A stretch of 64,000 nucleotides of DNA, from NCBI RefSeq assembly GCF_024347655.1, contig NZ_AP025514.1, forward strand, positions 3,100,001 to 3,164,000, in the 5' to 3' direction. A model generated the notes under the pieces. It saw only the letters and a program-made list of their open reading frames with translations, searched no databases and had not been told where the DNA came from. The translations under genes were made by a program, and so were the position numbers. Of this stretch, positions 34,651 through 44,840 are shown piece after piece (position 1 is the stretch's first letter; each line of letters begins with the position of its first letter). This DNA comes from Vibrio toranzoniae (GTDB lineage Bacteria > Pseudomonadota > Gammaproteobacteria > Enterobacterales > Vibrionaceae).

Positions 34651-35250
34651 ATGAAAAAGCTATTCGCATTTTTCTCATTGATCATGTTGAGCCTTTCCGC
34701 TCACGCGGCGAAATTTAACGAAGGTGAACACTACAAAGTTCTCGACCTAGAAGCATCAAAAAAACCATTGGTGACAGAGTTCTTCTCTTTTTACTGCCCA
34801 CACTGTAATAGCTTTGAGCCTATCATCCAGCAGCTAAAACAACAGCTACCTGCTGACGCTAAGCTACAGAAGAACCATGTTTCATTCATGGGTGGCAACA
34901 TGGGTATACCAATGAGCAAAGCTTACGCGACGATGATTGCACTGAAAGTGGAAGACAAGATGGTCCCCGTGATGTTTAACCGCATTCACAACATGAACAA
35001 GCCACCACGCGATGAAGAAGAACTGCGTCAAATCTTTTTAGATGAAGGTATCGACGCGAAGAAGTTTGATGCGGCTTACAATGGCTTTGCAGTAGATTCA
35101 ATGGTTCGTCGTTTCGACAAAGCATTCAAAGACAGCGGCCTTTCTGGCGTACCCGCAGTCGTGGTTAACAACCGTTACCTAATAGACGCTCAAGGTATCA
35201 GCTCTCTCGATGAGTACTTCGAACTGGTTAACTTCCTACTGAAAAAGTAA
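34651..35250 (+). CDS. dsbA: thiol:disulfide interchange protein DsbA
   Basis: Periplasmic oxidase that inserts disulfide bonds into exported proteins. The 199 residues start with a signal peptide ([19 protein letters not shown]) and carry the active site C49-P-H-C52 in [12 protein letters not shown], plus the cis-proline segment [12 protein letters not shown]. The helical insert lies between. ATGGAGATTGG precedes the start. A strong terminator follows. DsbA is needed for assembly of many Vibrio surface proteins. Confidence 0.98.
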   Translation: MKKLFAFFSLIMLSLSAHAAKFNEGEHYKVLDLEASKKPLVTEFFSFYCPHCNSFEPIIQQLKQQLPADAKLQKNHVSFMGGNMGIPMSKAYATMIALKVEDKMVPVMFNRIHNMNKPPRDEEELRQIFLDEGIDAKKFDAAYNGFAVDSMVRRFDKAFKDSGLSGVPAVVVNNRYLIDAQGISSLDEYFELVNFLLKK

Positions 35251-35263
35251 GGAATGGATGAAA

Positions 35264-35287
35264 GGAAGCTTCGGCTTCCTTTTTTTT
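35264..35287 (+). terminator. terminator of dsbA
   Basis: GGAAGC (35264-35269) pairs with GCTTCC (35274-35279) around TTCG, an extra-stable tetraloop, followed by eight T. Confidence 0.95.
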
Positions 35288-35389
35288 GCTTGTTCAAAAA
35301 TCATCATTGATAAATAATTAACCTGGAAATTTAAAGCTTTACTGCTATTAATAACCCGTCCTAAGAACCGGTGGGCAAGGAGCCCGTAA

Positions 35390-36346
35390 ATGAAAATAAA
35401 AATCACACTTATCGCATTAAGCGTTGCAGCCTCTCCCGCTTTTGCCAAGCTTGCAGACGAACAAGGTTTCAGTGGTGAAATATCGTTCAATACCGGGGTA
35501 ACCTCTTCCACCTCAAACTTTAATACCGACTCGGATAGCACCATCTCGTCAAATACACAGAAAGCACCTTCTGACCGTTCGTTTCTCATAGCACCTCTAG
35601 GAAATGTCGCTTACACCTTTGGTGAAAAGTTAAATCATCAGGTTTACACAGGTACGGCACGTGATGACGTGGCAACAGGTACCGTGGTGCTTGAAGTGGG
35701 TTATAAATACCAACTTGAATCTGGCATGGTGATCGATGCTTCTATTCTGCCAACTATTATGTCTGATGAGACTTGGGCTAACCCATACAAAGTTGGAGAA
35801 GCTCGTAGCAAAACAGACGAAACCGGTAATGCGTTCCGCCTAAAGCTGGATAGTATTGCTGGCTCGGCGTTCTCCGTCGATATGGCTTTCGCGACCAGAG
35901 ATGTGGATAACGACCTAGTTGAATACGAAGAACTAAAGCGTGATGCAGACACCTTCTACCTAAAAGGTCAGTATCGCCAACCGATTAACCGCACCATGAT
36001 GTTGGTTCCGTCTTTGATTTATCAATCAACAGACGCAGAAGGCGATGCAGCCTCATTCGAGCAATTCGGGGGAGAAGTCAGTTTATTTGGTGGCACGGGC
36101 CGTCACCAGTACGCGCTAACAGCGGGTTACAGCCAACGCTCTTACAATGCAAGCAACCCGATCTACGACAAGAAGCGTAGCGACGACAACATCAATCTAT
36201 TCGCCGCGTATGAATATGAACAGTTCATGGACTGGGAAAACTGGTCGTTTGTTGCTCTTGCCGGTTACGGTACTAGCGAATCAAACATTACCTTCTACGA
36301 TGAATCACAATACATCGCTTCAGTTGGCTTGAACTACAAGTTCTAA
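35390..36346 (+). CDS. DUF2860 outer-membrane barrel protein
   Basis: Exported protein of 318 residues with a signal peptide (MKIKITLIALSVAASPAFA) and the DUF2860 opening LADEQGFSGEISFNTGV. Alternating strands run throughout and the chain ends in SVGLNYKF; a C-terminal Phe is the usual signal for insertion by the BAM complex, so an outer-membrane beta-barrel is inferred. The function is unknown. AAGGAGC precedes the ATG. It stands alone between the dsbA terminator and its own. Confidence 0.85.
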   Translation: MKIKITLIALSVAASPAFAKLADEQGFSGEISFNTGVTSSTSNFNTDSDSTISSNTQKAPSDRSFLIAPLGNVAYTFGEKLNHQVYTGTARDDVATGTVVLEVGYKYQLESGMVIDASILPTIMSDETWANPYKVGEARSKTDETGNAFRLKLDSIAGSAFSVDMAFATRDVDNDLVEYEELKRDADTFYLKGQYRQPINRTMMLVPSLIYQSTDAEGDAASFEQFGGEVSLFGGTGRHQYALTAGYSQRSYNASNPIYDKKRSDDNINLFAAYEYEQFMDWENWSFVALAGYGTSESNITFYDESQYIASVGLNYKF

Positions 36347-36377
36347 CTCCAGCCAGCACCAATAAATTATCAAACCC

Positions 36378-36405
36378 AAGCCTGCACACAAGCAGGCTTT
36401 CTATT
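36378..36405 (+). terminator. terminator between the DUF2860 gene and comM
   Basis: AAGCCTGC (36378-36385) pairs with GCAGGCTT (36392-36399) around ACACAA, followed by TCTATTT. It serves the plus-strand gene; comM converges from the other side. Confidence 0.75.
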
Positions 36406-36410
36406 TACTA

Positions 36411-37934
36411 CTACACAGATTGAGCCGTGAGTTGCTTCAACAATCGGTCCATCGCTCGATAGCCCAGCGCTTCCGATAAATGCTTCTTTTCAATCTGCTC
36501 GTTACCGTCAAGGTCGGCAATGGTGCGTGCAACCTTAATGATTCGGTGATAAGCACGAATCGATAAACCCAACCGATGCAGCGCGGTTTCGAGAAACTCC
36601 GCATCTTCACGTCGAAGTGGGCAATATTTTTCAATTTCTCGGCTTCCTAGCAAAGCATTCGATTTATGATTCCTAGATAGCATCAACTGACGAGCTTGTT
36701 TAACTCGGAGTTTAACTACCTGGGTCGTTTCTCCACGATCCCCTCCTTCAGCGAGCATTCCTTTAGGTAACAAAGGGATCTCTAATGACATATCAAATCG
36801 ATCAAGTAATGGTCCCGACAAGCGATTGAGATAACGCAGTATGATTTGTGGATTAACTCGTGCTTGATTACCTTCATAATAGCCAGTTGGACTAGGGTTG
36901 AGCGCACCTATCAACTGAAAGCGAGCAGGAAAGCGAGTCTTACCTGCCACACGTGAAATAATGATTTCACCCGACTCTAACGGCTCTCGCAGTGAATCGA
37001 GTGCCTTGCGCTCAAACTCCGGCATCTCATCCAGAAACAACAATCCATTATGCGCCAAAGAAATCTCTCCAGGACGAGGGACAGAGCCCCCACCCACTAA
37101 GGCCGCCATCGAACTCGAATGGTGAGGCGAACGAAATGGCCTTTGTTTCCAGTTGTATTGATTAATCTCTTGTTGCGTTAACGAGGCTACTGAAGCCGTT
37201 TCCATCGCCTCTTCATTACTCATCTCAGGTAACAAGTCGCGTAATCGTGAAGCGAGCATGGTTTTCCCCGTCCCAGGAGGACCAAGGAAAAGCAAGTTAT
37301 GGTTTCCAGCTGCTGCTATCTCTAAGGCGCGCTTGCCTTGTTGTTGGCCAATAATATCTTGTAAATCACGATTATCAGACACGTCGACGTGATGATGCTC
37401 CGTTCGATACAAACCAAGCTGAGCCTGACCACACATGTCCGCGCAAACTTCCAACAAGGTTTGTGCTGACTTATGCGCCCCTTTGCCAACCAAGGCCGCC
37501 TGATCACCGTTGTGGTGTGGAACCACCAAACATCGCTCAACACTGTCGGCCGCCAATGTGGCTGGCAACACTCCTTTGACTGAACGTAACTCTCCAGACA
37601 ACGCCAACTCACCGATAAATTCATGTTGCGCTATTTTTGACGTAGGCAGCTGATCGGACGCCACTAAGATACCGAGCGCGATTGGCAAGTCAAAGCGCCC
37701 TCCCTCCTTAGGTAAATCCGCAGGAGCCAGGTTGACCGTGATTCTTTTTGATGGGAATTCAAAACGAGAATTGATGATGGCGCTTCTGACTCGGTCTTTG
37801 GATTCCTTGACCGTCGTTTCAGGTAGACCCACCAACGTAAAACCGGGCATTCCATTGCTGATATGGACCTCAACGGTCACCTCTGGCGCTTCTACACCCA
37901 CACTAGCTCGGCTATGAATTATCGCGAGTCCCAT
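36411..37934 (-). CDS. comM: Mg-chelatase-like AAA+ helicase ComM (YifB)
   Basis: Hexameric AAA+ helicase that promotes branch migration when transformed DNA is integrated. From the ATG of MGLAIIHSRASVGVEAPEV it has 507 residues. An N-terminal Lon-like domain (VEVHISNGMPGFTLVGLPETTVKESKDRVRSAI) precedes the AAA+ domain with Walker A GPPGTGKT near 224, Walker B LLFLDEMPEF, the arginine-rich DRFDM segment and a C-terminal helical lid. AAGGAAAG precedes the start; the frame to 38000 is an unlikely extension. It is divergent from the ilv operon. Confidence 0.95.
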   Translation of the reverse strand: MGLAIIHSRASVGVEAPEVTVEVHISNGMPGFTLVGLPETTVKESKDRVRSAIINSRFEFPSKRITVNLAPADLPKEGGRFDLPIALGILVASDQLPTSKIAQHEFIGELALSGELRSVKGVLPATLAADSVERCLVVPHHNGDQAALVGKGAHKSAQTLLEVCADMCGQAQLGLYRTEHHHVDVSDNRDLQDIIGQQQGKRALEIAAAGNHNLLFLGPPGTGKTMLASRLRDLLPEMSNEEAMETASVASLTQQEINQYNWKQRPFRSPHHSSSMAALVGGGSVPRPGEISLAHNGLLFLDEMPEFERKALDSLREPLESGEIIISRVAGKTRFPARFQLIGALNPSPTGYYEGNQARVNPQIILRYLNRLSGPLLDRFDMSLEIPLLPKGMLAEGGDRGETTQVVKLRVKQARQLMLSRNHKSNALLGSREIEKYCPLRREDAEFLETALHRLGLSIRAYHRIIKVARTIADLDGNEQIEKKHLSEALGYRAMDRLLKQLTAQSV

Positions 37935-38057
37935 AACTTTCCTTTGTCTTTGATTTAAAAGTATTCGCTCTGGATATTCGTTGTACACCAAAGCTATCAA
38001 GTTGTTATATAGCTTGGTGGAATGGTGTTTTAATGTGAAAAAAGAATGACATTTTCC

Positions 38058-38086
38058 TTGTCATACAACAGATTTGTGTGATAACA
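38058..38086 (+). promoter_or_regulatory. candidate promoter of the ilv operon
   Basis: TTGTCA (38058-38063) and ATAACA (38081-38086) are 17 bases apart. The predicted start near 38093 leaves about 45 bases to the leader peptide ATG. The rest of the interval 37935-38137 holds the comM promoter side and nothing else I can identify. Confidence 0.55.
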
Positions 38087-38137
38087 CTAGAGATGTAGAC
38101 ATTTACTGAAGACAATAAACAAGAAAACTCGAATTTT

Positions 38138-38227
38138 ATGATTTTTAACGCTCGCATTTACGCACTGATTAACCTGATTATCGTAGTCATTATTGAGACT
38201 GCGCGGGGGCGAGTGGGAAAAAAGTAA
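38138..38227 (+). CDS. ilvL: ilv operon leader peptide
   Basis: A 29-codon leader whose first 19 codons include ten Ile, Leu or Val codons (ARIYALINLIIVVII). Translation senses charged tRNA-Ile, tRNA-Leu and tRNA-Val: stalling in this stretch allows the antiterminator, smooth translation allows the terminator at 38233-38280. The peptide ends ETARGRVGKK. A ribosome site is weak. It lies 178 bases before ilvG. Confidence 0.92.
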   Translation: MIFNARIYALINLIIVVIIETARGRVGKK

Positions 38228-38280
38228 CCACGAATTAGAAAAAACCCCCGCACTGAAAAGTTCGGGGGTTTTTTCTAATT
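38203..38280 (+). terminator. ilv attenuator with competing antiterminator
   Basis: The terminator arms 38233-38250 and 38263-38280 are an 18-base perfect inverted repeat (core AAAAAACCCCCG) around a 12-base loop, with the T-run in the distal arm. The alternative pairing is GCGGGGG (38203-38209), inside the leader peptide gene, with CCCCCGC (38245-38251), which would break the terminator. This is the classic attenuation arrangement. Confidence 0.93.
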
Positions 38281-38405
38281 TAACGGTTCAATTTTTATTA
38301 TTTTATTATTTTCGGCTTTGCCGATTTACAGGAAGAATGGGAGCACAAGATGTGCAGAGACAATGGAAACAGTTACCAAAATAAAGGTAATACGGAGGAA
38401 CTACG

Positions 38406-40052
38406 ATGAAAGGCGCAGAACTAGTCGTATCCGCACTCAAGCAGCAAGGCATTGAGACCGTATTTGGTTACCCAGGTGGTGCCATCATGCCAATCTACGA
38501 TGCACTCTATGACGGCGGCGTTGAACATATCCTATGCCGCCATGAACAAGGCGCTGCAATGGCCGCTATCGGTATGGCTCGAGCAACACAAGACGTCGCG
38601 GTTTGCATGGCAACCTCAGGCCCAGGCGCAACTAACTTAGTCACAGGCCTTGCAGACGCCTTTATGGATTCCATCCCACTCGTTGCTATCACAGGCCAAG
38701 TTGCTAGCTCCCATATCGGCACCGATGCATTCCAAGAAATGGATGTGATTGGTATGTCTTTGTCATGTACTAAACACAGCTACCTCGTTACCGACATTGA
38801 AGATCTTGCGCCAACATTAACTGAAGCATTCATCGTTGCAAAAGCAGGACGTCCCGGTCCGGTTATTGTCGATATCGCTAAAGATGTTCAATTGGCAGAA
38901 GCACCTGTTAACACTCTCCCTGAATTTACTCCACCAGCCATTCCTGTTGCGACAACCGATGCCATTGAGCAGGCACAGTACTTTTTGTCTCAAGCTACCC
39001 GTCCTGTTTTATACGTCGGTGGTGGTGTTCAACTGGCTAAAGCGACGGACTCTGTTCGTGAGTTTTTACGCCTTAATCCAATGCCAGCCGTAAGCACACT
39101 GAAAGGCTTGGGTACCATCGAACGTGACGACCCGCACTACTTGGGCATGCTGGGTATGCACGGCACCAAGGCCGCTAACCTAGTGGTTCAAGAGAGCGAC
39201 CTGCTGATTGTGGTTGGCGCTCGTTTCGATGATCGGGTAACCGGAAAACTTGATACCTTTGCACCGCACGCGAAGGTTATTCATATCGATATCGATGCGG
39301 CCGAGTTCAGTAAACTGCGTCTGGCCGATGCACCAATTCGTGGTGACATCAACAAGATCCTGCCTCAGCTGGAACTAAGCCAAGACATCTCATCTTGGGT
39401 CCACCACTCTGAAGGGCTACGCAGCTCATTCAAGTGGCGCTACGACCACCCAGGCGATTTGATCTTTGCTCCGCTACTGTTGAAGCAACTGTCAGACATG
39501 ATGCCAGCAAGCTCTATTGTTTCGACCGATGTGGGTCAACATCAAATGTGGGCAGCTCAACACATTCAGCCTCGCGATCCACAAAACTTCATCACCTCTG
39601 CCGGTTTGGGCACCATGGGCTTTGGCTTACCAGCCGCAATGGGTGCTTCGGTTGGGCGTCCTGATGACCAATCCATTCTTATCTCTGGTGATGGCTCGTT
39701 CATGATGAACGTGCAAGAGCTTGGCACGCTGAAACGCCGCCAAATCCCAGTGAAGATGGTGCTTCTAAACAACTCTCGCTTGGGCATGGTTCGCCAATGG
39801 CAATCACTGTTCTTTGATGGCCGCCACAGTGAAACCATTCTAGATGACAACCCAGACTTCGTGATGCTCGCAAAAGCGTTCGATATCCCGGGCAAAACCA
39901 TCACTCGTAAAGAAGAAGTAGAGCCAGCATTGAAAGAGATGCTAGAGAGCAAAACCGCTTACCTGCTTCATGTTCTTATCGATGAAGAAGAGAACGTATG
40001 GCCACTAGTACCGCCAGGTGCTTCGAACAGTGAGATGTTGGAGAACACATAA
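38406..40052 (+). CDS. ilvG: acetolactate synthase II large subunit IlvG
   Basis: Thiamine-diphosphate enzyme making acetolactate and acetohydroxybutyrate for Val, Leu and Ile. The 548 residues include the catalytic Glu region [14 protein letters not shown]...[10 protein letters not shown], the FAD-linked middle domain, and the ThDP/Mg motif [12 protein letters not shown] with the later [12 protein letters not shown]. The frame is intact, unlike the frameshifted ilvG of E. coli K-12. AATACGGAGG precedes the ATG. ilvM follows after 1 base. Confidence 0.97.
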   Translation: MKGAELVVSALKQQGIETVFGYPGGAIMPIYDALYDGGVEHILCRHEQGAAMAAIGMARATQDVAVCMATSGPGATNLVTGLADAFMDSIPLVAITGQVASSHIGTDAFQEMDVIGMSLSCTKHSYLVTDIEDLAPTLTEAFIVAKAGRPGPVIVDIAKDVQLAEAPVNTLPEFTPPAIPVATTDAIEQAQYFLSQATRPVLYVGGGVQLAKATDSVREFLRLNPMPAVSTLKGLGTIERDDPHYLGMLGMHGTKAANLVVQESDLLIVVGARFDDRVTGKLDTFAPHAKVIHIDIDAAEFSKLRLADAPIRGDINKILPQLELSQDISSWVHHSEGLRSSFKWRYDHPGDLIFAPLLLKQLSDMMPASSIVSTDVGQHQMWAAQHIQPRDPQNFITSAGLGTMGFGLPAAMGASVGRPDDQSILISGDGSFMMNVQELGTLKRRQIPVKMVLLNNSRLGMVRQWQSLFFDGRHSETILDDNPDFVMLAKAFDIPGKTITRKEEVEPALKEMLESKTAYLLHVLIDEEENVWPLVPPGASNSEMLENT

Positions 40053-40053
40053 C

Positions 40054-40338
40054 ATGAAAAGATACCTATTAGACATCAAAGCCGATGATAAGCCTGTACT
40101 ACTAGAGCGTGTTCTTCGTGTTATCCGTCACCGTGGCTTTATAGTTAAGCAAGTGGCAGGCACTCAAAACCACGAAAGCAAAGTGGCGAGTGTTGAGATC
40201 ATTGTCGACAGTGACCGTCCGATCTCTTTCTTGGTCAATCAAATCGAAAAGCTGTGGGATGTGCGTACCGTTGACGTTATCTCAATCAGCCGTAATGAAT
40301 TGCCAAACAACAACTTACAACAAAAGATAAACGCATAA
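40054..40338 (+). CDS. ilvM: acetolactate synthase II small subunit IlvM
   Basis: ACT-domain regulatory subunit of 94 residues partnering IlvG: MKRYLLDIKADDKPVLLERVLRVIRHRGF and KVASVEIIVDSDRPISFLVNQIEKLWDVRTVDV. Only one base separates its ATG from the ilvG stop (TAACATG), so translation is coupled. The longer frame from 40018 lies within ilvG and is not real. The short C-terminal tail NNNLQQKINA is polar. Confidence 0.94.
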   Translation: MKRYLLDIKADDKPVLLERVLRVIRHRGFIVKQVAGTQNHESKVASVEIIVDSDRPISFLVNQIEKLWDVRTVDVISISRNELPNNNLQQKINA

Positions 40339-40350
40339 GGAACCGCAAAC

Positions 40351-41319
40351 ATGACAGCTAAAACGGCAGACTATATTTGGTTTAACGGTGAGATGGTTCC
40401 TTGGGCAGAGGCGAACGTTCACGTCCTGACTCACGCAATGCACTACGGTACTTCTGTGTTTGAAGGCGTTCGTTGCTACAACACGCCAAAGGGGCCGGTT
40501 ATCTTCCGTCACCCTGAACATGCTAAGCGCCTGAAAGATTCAGCGAAGATCTACCGCTTTCCTATTCCTTACACTGAGGAAGAAATTATGGAAGCGACTC
40601 GCGAAACGCTACGTCAAAATAAACTAGAGTCAGCGTACATCCGCCCTCTCGGCTTTGTCGGTAACGTTGGTTTGGGTGTATGCCCACCAGAAAATACTGA
40701 GATGGAACTGATCATCGCTGCTTTCCCTTGGGGTTCTTATCTAGGCGAAGAAGCGCTAGAGAATGGTGTAGACGCCATGATCTCAAGCTGGAACCGTGCA
40801 GCACCAAACACCATCCCAACCGCTGCTAAAGCCGGTGGTAACTACCTATCTTCACTGCTAGTTGGTGGTGAAGCGCGTCGTCATGGTTACGATGAAGGTA
40901 TTGCACTGAGTGTTGATGGTTACCTTTCTGAAGGCGCAGGTGAAAACATCTTTGTCGTGCGCAATGGCGTGCTATCGACACCACCAGCGACCAGTGCAAT
41001 TCTGCCGGGTATCACTCGTGATTCGATCATGACACTAGCAAAAGACATGGGTTATGAAATCCGTGAAGAGAACATTGCTCGTGAAGCACTATACCTTGCC
41101 GATGAAGTCTTCATGACAGGCACAGCAGCGGAAATCGTTCCGGTTCGTAGCGTAGACAAAATTACAGTAGGTGAAGGCAAACGCGGTCCTATCACTGAAA
41201 AAGTTCAAGCGGCTTATTTTGGTTTATTCAATGGCACCACTGAAGATAAGTGGGGTTGGTTAGATTACGTTTATCCAGCAGACCACGCTTCAACAAACCA
41301 AACACAAACCACTAAGTAA
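40351..41319 (+). CDS. ilvE: branched-chain amino acid aminotransferase IlvE
   Basis: PLP-dependent class IV aminotransferase for the last step of Ile, Val and Leu synthesis. The 322 residues contain MHYGTSVFEGVRCY, YIRPLGFVG, the PLP lysine segment TIPTAAKAGGNYLSSLL near residue 160, EGIALSVDGYLSEGAGENIFVV and EVFMTGTAAEIVPVRSVD. It is about ten residues longer than the E. coli protein, at the C-terminus. AAGGAACC lies upstream. Confidence 0.97.
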   Translation: MTAKTADYIWFNGEMVPWAEANVHVLTHAMHYGTSVFEGVRCYNTPKGPVIFRHPEHAKRLKDSAKIYRFPIPYTEEEIMEATRETLRQNKLESAYIRPLGFVGNVGLGVCPPENTEMELIIAAFPWGSYLGEEALENGVDAMISSWNRAAPNTIPTAAKAGGNYLSSLLVGGEARRHGYDEGIALSVDGYLSEGAGENIFVVRNGVLSTPPATSAILPGITRDSIMTLAKDMGYEIREENIAREALYLADEVFMTGTAAEIVPVRSVDKITVGEGKRGPITEKVQAAYFGLFNGTTEDKWGWLDYVYPADHASTNQTQTTK

Positions 41320-41351
41320 GCAACAGCCAAGTATTTATAAGGATTTAAGCA

Positions 41352-43193
41352 ATGCCAATCTATCGTTCAGCAACAACTACCCACGGACGCAACATGGCTG
41401 GTGCGCGCGCTTTATGGCGTGCAACTGGCGTTAAAGATGATGACTTCGGTAAGCCAATCATCGCAGTTGTAAACTCTTTCACTCAATTCGTACCAGGCCA
41501 CGTTCACCTTAAAGACATGGGTCAACTGGTTGCGGGTGAAATCGAGAAAGCGGGTGGTATCGCTAAAGAATTCAATACCATCGCCGTTGATGATGGTATC
41601 GCAATGGGTCACGGCGGCATGCTGTATTCACTGCCATCACGTGAGCTTATCGCAGACTCAGTAGAGTACATGGTGAATGCGCACTGTGCCGATGCGATGG
41701 TGTGTATCTCTAACTGTGACAAAATCACCCCGGGAATGATGATGGCTGCTATGCGCCTAAACATCCCTGTGATCTTTGTATCTGGCGGCCCAATGGAAGC
41801 AGGTAAAACCAAGCTTTCAGATCAAATCATCAAGCTAGACCTTGTTGACGCTATGATTCAAGGTGCCGATCCAACGATTTCAGATGAGCAAAGTGAACAA
41901 GTAGAACGTTCTGCATGTCCAACCTGCGGTTCTTGTTCAGGCATGTTCACGGCCAACTCAATGAACTGTCTAACCGAAGCGCTTGGTCTGTCTCAGCCAG
42001 GTAACGGTTCTATGCTAGCAACGCACGCCGATCGTGAAGCGCTATTCATCAATGCCGGTAAGCGCATCGTTGAGCTCACTAAGCGTTATTACGAGCAAGA
42101 TGACGAGTCAGCCCTGCCGCGCAACATTGCTAACCGTGCTGCATTCGAAAATGCGATGGCACTGGATATCGCGATGGGCGGTTCTAGTAACACCGTTCTT
42201 CACCTATTGGCTTCAGCTCAAGAAGGTGAGATTGATTTTGATATGGGTGATATCGATGAGATGTCACGCCGCGTTCCACATCTATGTAAGGTTGCGCCTT
42301 CAACGCCGAAATACCACATGGAAGACGTTCACCGCGCTGGTGGTGTAATGGCTATCCTAGGTGAACTGGACCGTGCAGGCCTACTGAACAACCAGACTCG
42401 CACCGTGCTTGGTCTGAGCATGCAAGAGCAACTGGCTCAATACGACATCATGCAGACAGAAGACGAAGCAGTACTTAAGTTCTTCCGTGCTGGCCCAGCA
42501 GGTATCCGTACCACCAAAGCCTTCTCACAAGATTGTCGCTGGGATCGCCTTGATGACGACCGCAAAGAAGGTTGTATTCGTACCAAAGAGAACGCGTTCA
42601 GCCAAGAAGGCGGCCTAGCAGTACTTTCTGGCAACATCGCCGTTGATGGCTGTATCGTTAAGACGGCAGGCGTTGATGAAGAAAACCTGAAATTCCAAGG
42701 CCCTGCGATCGTATTTGAAAGCCAAGATAGTGCGGTTGATGGCATCTTAGGTGGCAAAGTGAAAGCGGGCGAAGTGGTTGTTATTCGTTACGAAGGTCCT
42801 AAAGGTGGTCCGGGCATGCAAGAGATGCTTTACCCAACCACTTACCTAAAATCGATGGGTCTAGGCAAGTCTTGTGCTCTGCTAACAGATGGTCGTTTCT
42901 CTGGTGGTACTTCGGGTCTGTCTATCGGTCACGCTTCTCCAGAAGCAGCCAGTGGCGGTGTAATTGGTCTAGTAAATACTGGCGATATCATCACTATCGA
43001 CATCCCTAGCCGCTCAATCACTCTTGATGTGCCTGAAGCAGAGCTAGAAGCGCGTCGTGTTAAGCAAGACGCACTAGGCTGGAAACCAGAAAACCGTCAG
43101 CGTGAAGTGTCTTTCGCACTGAAAGCTTACGCAAGCATGGCAACCAGTGCCGACAAAGGCGCCGTGCGTGATAAGTCTAAACTAGAGGACTAA
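41352..43193 (+). CDS. ilvD: dihydroxy-acid dehydratase IlvD
   Basis: Iron-sulfur dehydratase for the third step of the Ile/Val pathway. Full length at 613 residues. Cluster and active-site motifs are [39 protein letters not shown] and [11 protein letters not shown], plus [15 protein letters not shown] near the C-terminus. Its cluster type is oxygen-sensitive in E. coli. TAAGGATT precedes the ATG; ilvA follows after 3 bases. Confidence 0.98.
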   Translation: MPIYRSATTTHGRNMAGARALWRATGVKDDDFGKPIIAVVNSFTQFVPGHVHLKDMGQLVAGEIEKAGGIAKEFNTIAVDDGIAMGHGGMLYSLPSRELIADSVEYMVNAHCADAMVCISNCDKITPGMMMAAMRLNIPVIFVSGGPMEAGKTKLSDQIIKLDLVDAMIQGADPTISDEQSEQVERSACPTCGSCSGMFTANSMNCLTEALGLSQPGNGSMLATHADREALFINAGKRIVELTKRYYEQDDESALPRNIANRAAFENAMALDIAMGGSSNTVLHLLASAQEGEIDFDMGDIDEMSRRVPHLCKVAPSTPKYHMEDVHRAGGVMAILGELDRAGLLNNQTRTVLGLSMQEQLAQYDIMQTEDEAVLKFFRAGPAGIRTTKAFSQDCRWDRLDDDRKEGCIRTKENAFSQEGGLAVLSGNIAVDGCIVKTAGVDEENLKFQGPAIVFESQDSAVDGILGGKVKAGEVVVIRYEGPKGGPGMQEMLYPTTYLKSMGLGKSCALLTDGRFSGGTSGLSIGHASPEAASGGVIGLVNTGDIITIDIPSRSITLDVPEAELEARRVKQDALGWKPENRQREVSFALKAYASMATSADKGAVRDKSKLED

Positions 43194-43196
43194 TCA

Positions 43197-44741
43197 ATGA
43201 GTGATGACACGGTCAGCCCCCAACAACAAACTGGCGCAGATTATCTGCGTCAGATCTTGAGAGCCCCCGTTTACGAAGCGGCTATAGTGACGCCTCTGCA
43301 AGATATGCCACGCCTGAGCGCTCGTATCGGTAATCAGGTTCAGCTAAAGCGAGAAGACCGTCAACCGGTCCACTCGTTCAAGCTACGTGGTGCCTACAAC
43401 ATGGTATCAAGCCTTTCAGAGCAACAAAAAGCTGCTGGAGTAATTGCGGCATCAGCGGGTAACCACGCTCAAGGCATGGCACTATCCGGTTCTAAGCTTG
43501 GTATTCAAACCACGATTGTAATGCCAAAAACCACGCCAGACATCAAGGTCGATGCAGTGCGCGGATTCGGCGGTAATGTGGTTTTGCACGGCAGTAATTT
43601 TGATGAAGCTAAAGCAGAAGCGGAACGTCTATCGGCGGAGCATGGCTATACCTTTGTGCCTCCATTCGATCACCCATTAGTGATCGCTGGACAAGGCACC
43701 ATGGGTATGGAGATGCTTCAGCAAAATGGTCACATGGATTACATCTTTGTGCCTGTCGGTGGTGGTGGCTTAGCGGCTGGTGTTGCTGTGCTGGTAAAAC
43801 AGCTGATGCCAGAGATCAAGGTCATCGCGGTGGAGCCTGAAGACTCGTCTTGTTTGAAAGCAGCACTGGATGCCGGTGAACCTGTAGTACTGGATCAAGT
43901 CAGCATGTTTGCCGATGGCGTTGCGGTTAAACGCATTGGTGAAGAGACATTCCGCCTATGTCAGCAGTACATCGATGGTCACATTGCGGTGTCTAGCGAT
44001 GAGATCTGCTCGGCGGTGAAAGACATCTTTGAAGACACTCGCGCAATTGCTGAACCTTCGGGAGCGCTGGCTCTGGCTGGTTTGAAGAAATTTGCAGAAC
44101 AAAACCAACTACAAGGTAAGCAACTGGCAACGGTGCTGTCTGGTGCTAATACCAACTTTCACGGTCTGCGTTATGTGTCTGAACGTTGTGAGTTGGGTGA
44201 GAAACGCGAAGGTTTGCTTGCGGTCACTATCCCTGAGCGACAAGGGGCCTTCCTAGAGTTCTGCAATATTATTGGCGGCCGAGCGGTGACAGAGTTTAAC
44301 TACCGCCACAACGACGAAAGCCTAGCGAATATCTTCGTTGGTGTACGTCTGCAAGGTGGTCAAGAAGAGCTCGAGCACATCATCAATGACCTGCGCGACG
44401 GCGGCTACCCGGTGGTCGACCTTTCTGATGATGAGATGGCAAAGCTGCACATTCGCTACATGATTGGCGGCAAACCATCAAAACCATTGAAAGAGCGCCT
44501 ATACAGTTTTGAGTTTCCGGAATACCCAGGAGCCTTGATAAAATTCCTTGATACCTTAGGTACCCACTGGAATATCAGCCTATTCAACTATCGTAACCAC
44601 GGTGCCGATTACGGTCGTGTATTGTGTGGCTTTGAACTTGGTGATAATGATTTAGCTCAGTTCTCGACACACCTCCGAGAGCTTGGTTATCAGTGTAAAG
44701 ATGAAACCGATAACCCTTCCTACAAGTTCTTCTTGTCTTAA
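43197..44741 (+). CDS. ilvA: biosynthetic threonine deaminase IlvA
   Basis: Converts threonine to 2-oxobutanoate, the committed step to isoleucine. The PLP-binding lysine is in PVHSFKLRGAYNM near residue 62, followed by ASAGNHAQGMALS and the PLP phosphate loop PVGGGGLAAG. The C-terminal third (from about 330) has two ACT-like modules that bind Ile and Val for feedback control. 514 residues, full length. It is the last gene of ilvGMEDA and is followed by a terminator. Confidence 0.97.
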   Translation: MSDDTVSPQQQTGADYLRQILRAPVYEAAIVTPLQDMPRLSARIGNQVQLKREDRQPVHSFKLRGAYNMVSSLSEQQKAAGVIAASAGNHAQGMALSGSKLGIQTTIVMPKTTPDIKVDAVRGFGGNVVLHGSNFDEAKAEAERLSAEHGYTFVPPFDHPLVIAGQGTMGMEMLQQNGHMDYIFVPVGGGGLAAGVAVLVKQLMPEIKVIAVEPEDSSCLKAALDAGEPVVLDQVSMFADGVAVKRIGEETFRLCQQYIDGHIAVSSDEICSAVKDIFEDTRAIAEPSGALALAGLKKFAEQNQLQGKQLATVLSGANTNFHGLRYVSERCELGEKREGLLAVTIPERQGAFLEFCNIIGGRAVTEFNYRHNDESLANIFVGVRLQGGQEELEHIINDLRDGGYPVVDLSDDEMAKLHIRYMIGGKPSKPLKERLYSFEFPEYPGALIKFLDTLGTHWNISLFNYRNHGADYGRVLCGFELGDNDLAQFSTHLRELGYQCKDETDNPSYKFFLS

Positions 44742-44758
44742 GAGTTAACTACCGATTC

Positions 44759-44788
44759 AAAAAGAGCGAGTATTTACTCGCTCTTTTT
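44759..44788 (+). terminator. terminator of the ilv operon
   Basis: AAAAAGAGCGAG (44759-44770) pairs with CTCGCTCTTTTT (44777-44788) around TATTTA. It can act in both directions and so may also end the punR transcript. The same 12-base stem recurs at 47165-47192. Confidence 0.92.
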
Positions 44789-44840
44789 ATTGGTGCCGGT
44801 TCAGGTCAGTCACCTCAAAAGATCGTCTTCAAGTAGATCA

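Noticed and set aside
36946..36962. CACACGTGAAATA in comM as a parS site
   Set aside because: About 12 of 16 matches with the left arm broken. ParB specificity usually tolerates one or two changes.
38406..40052. Possible frameshift in ilvG, as known in E. coli K-12
   Set aside because: The frame is continuous over 548 residues with all ThDP and FAD segments in order.
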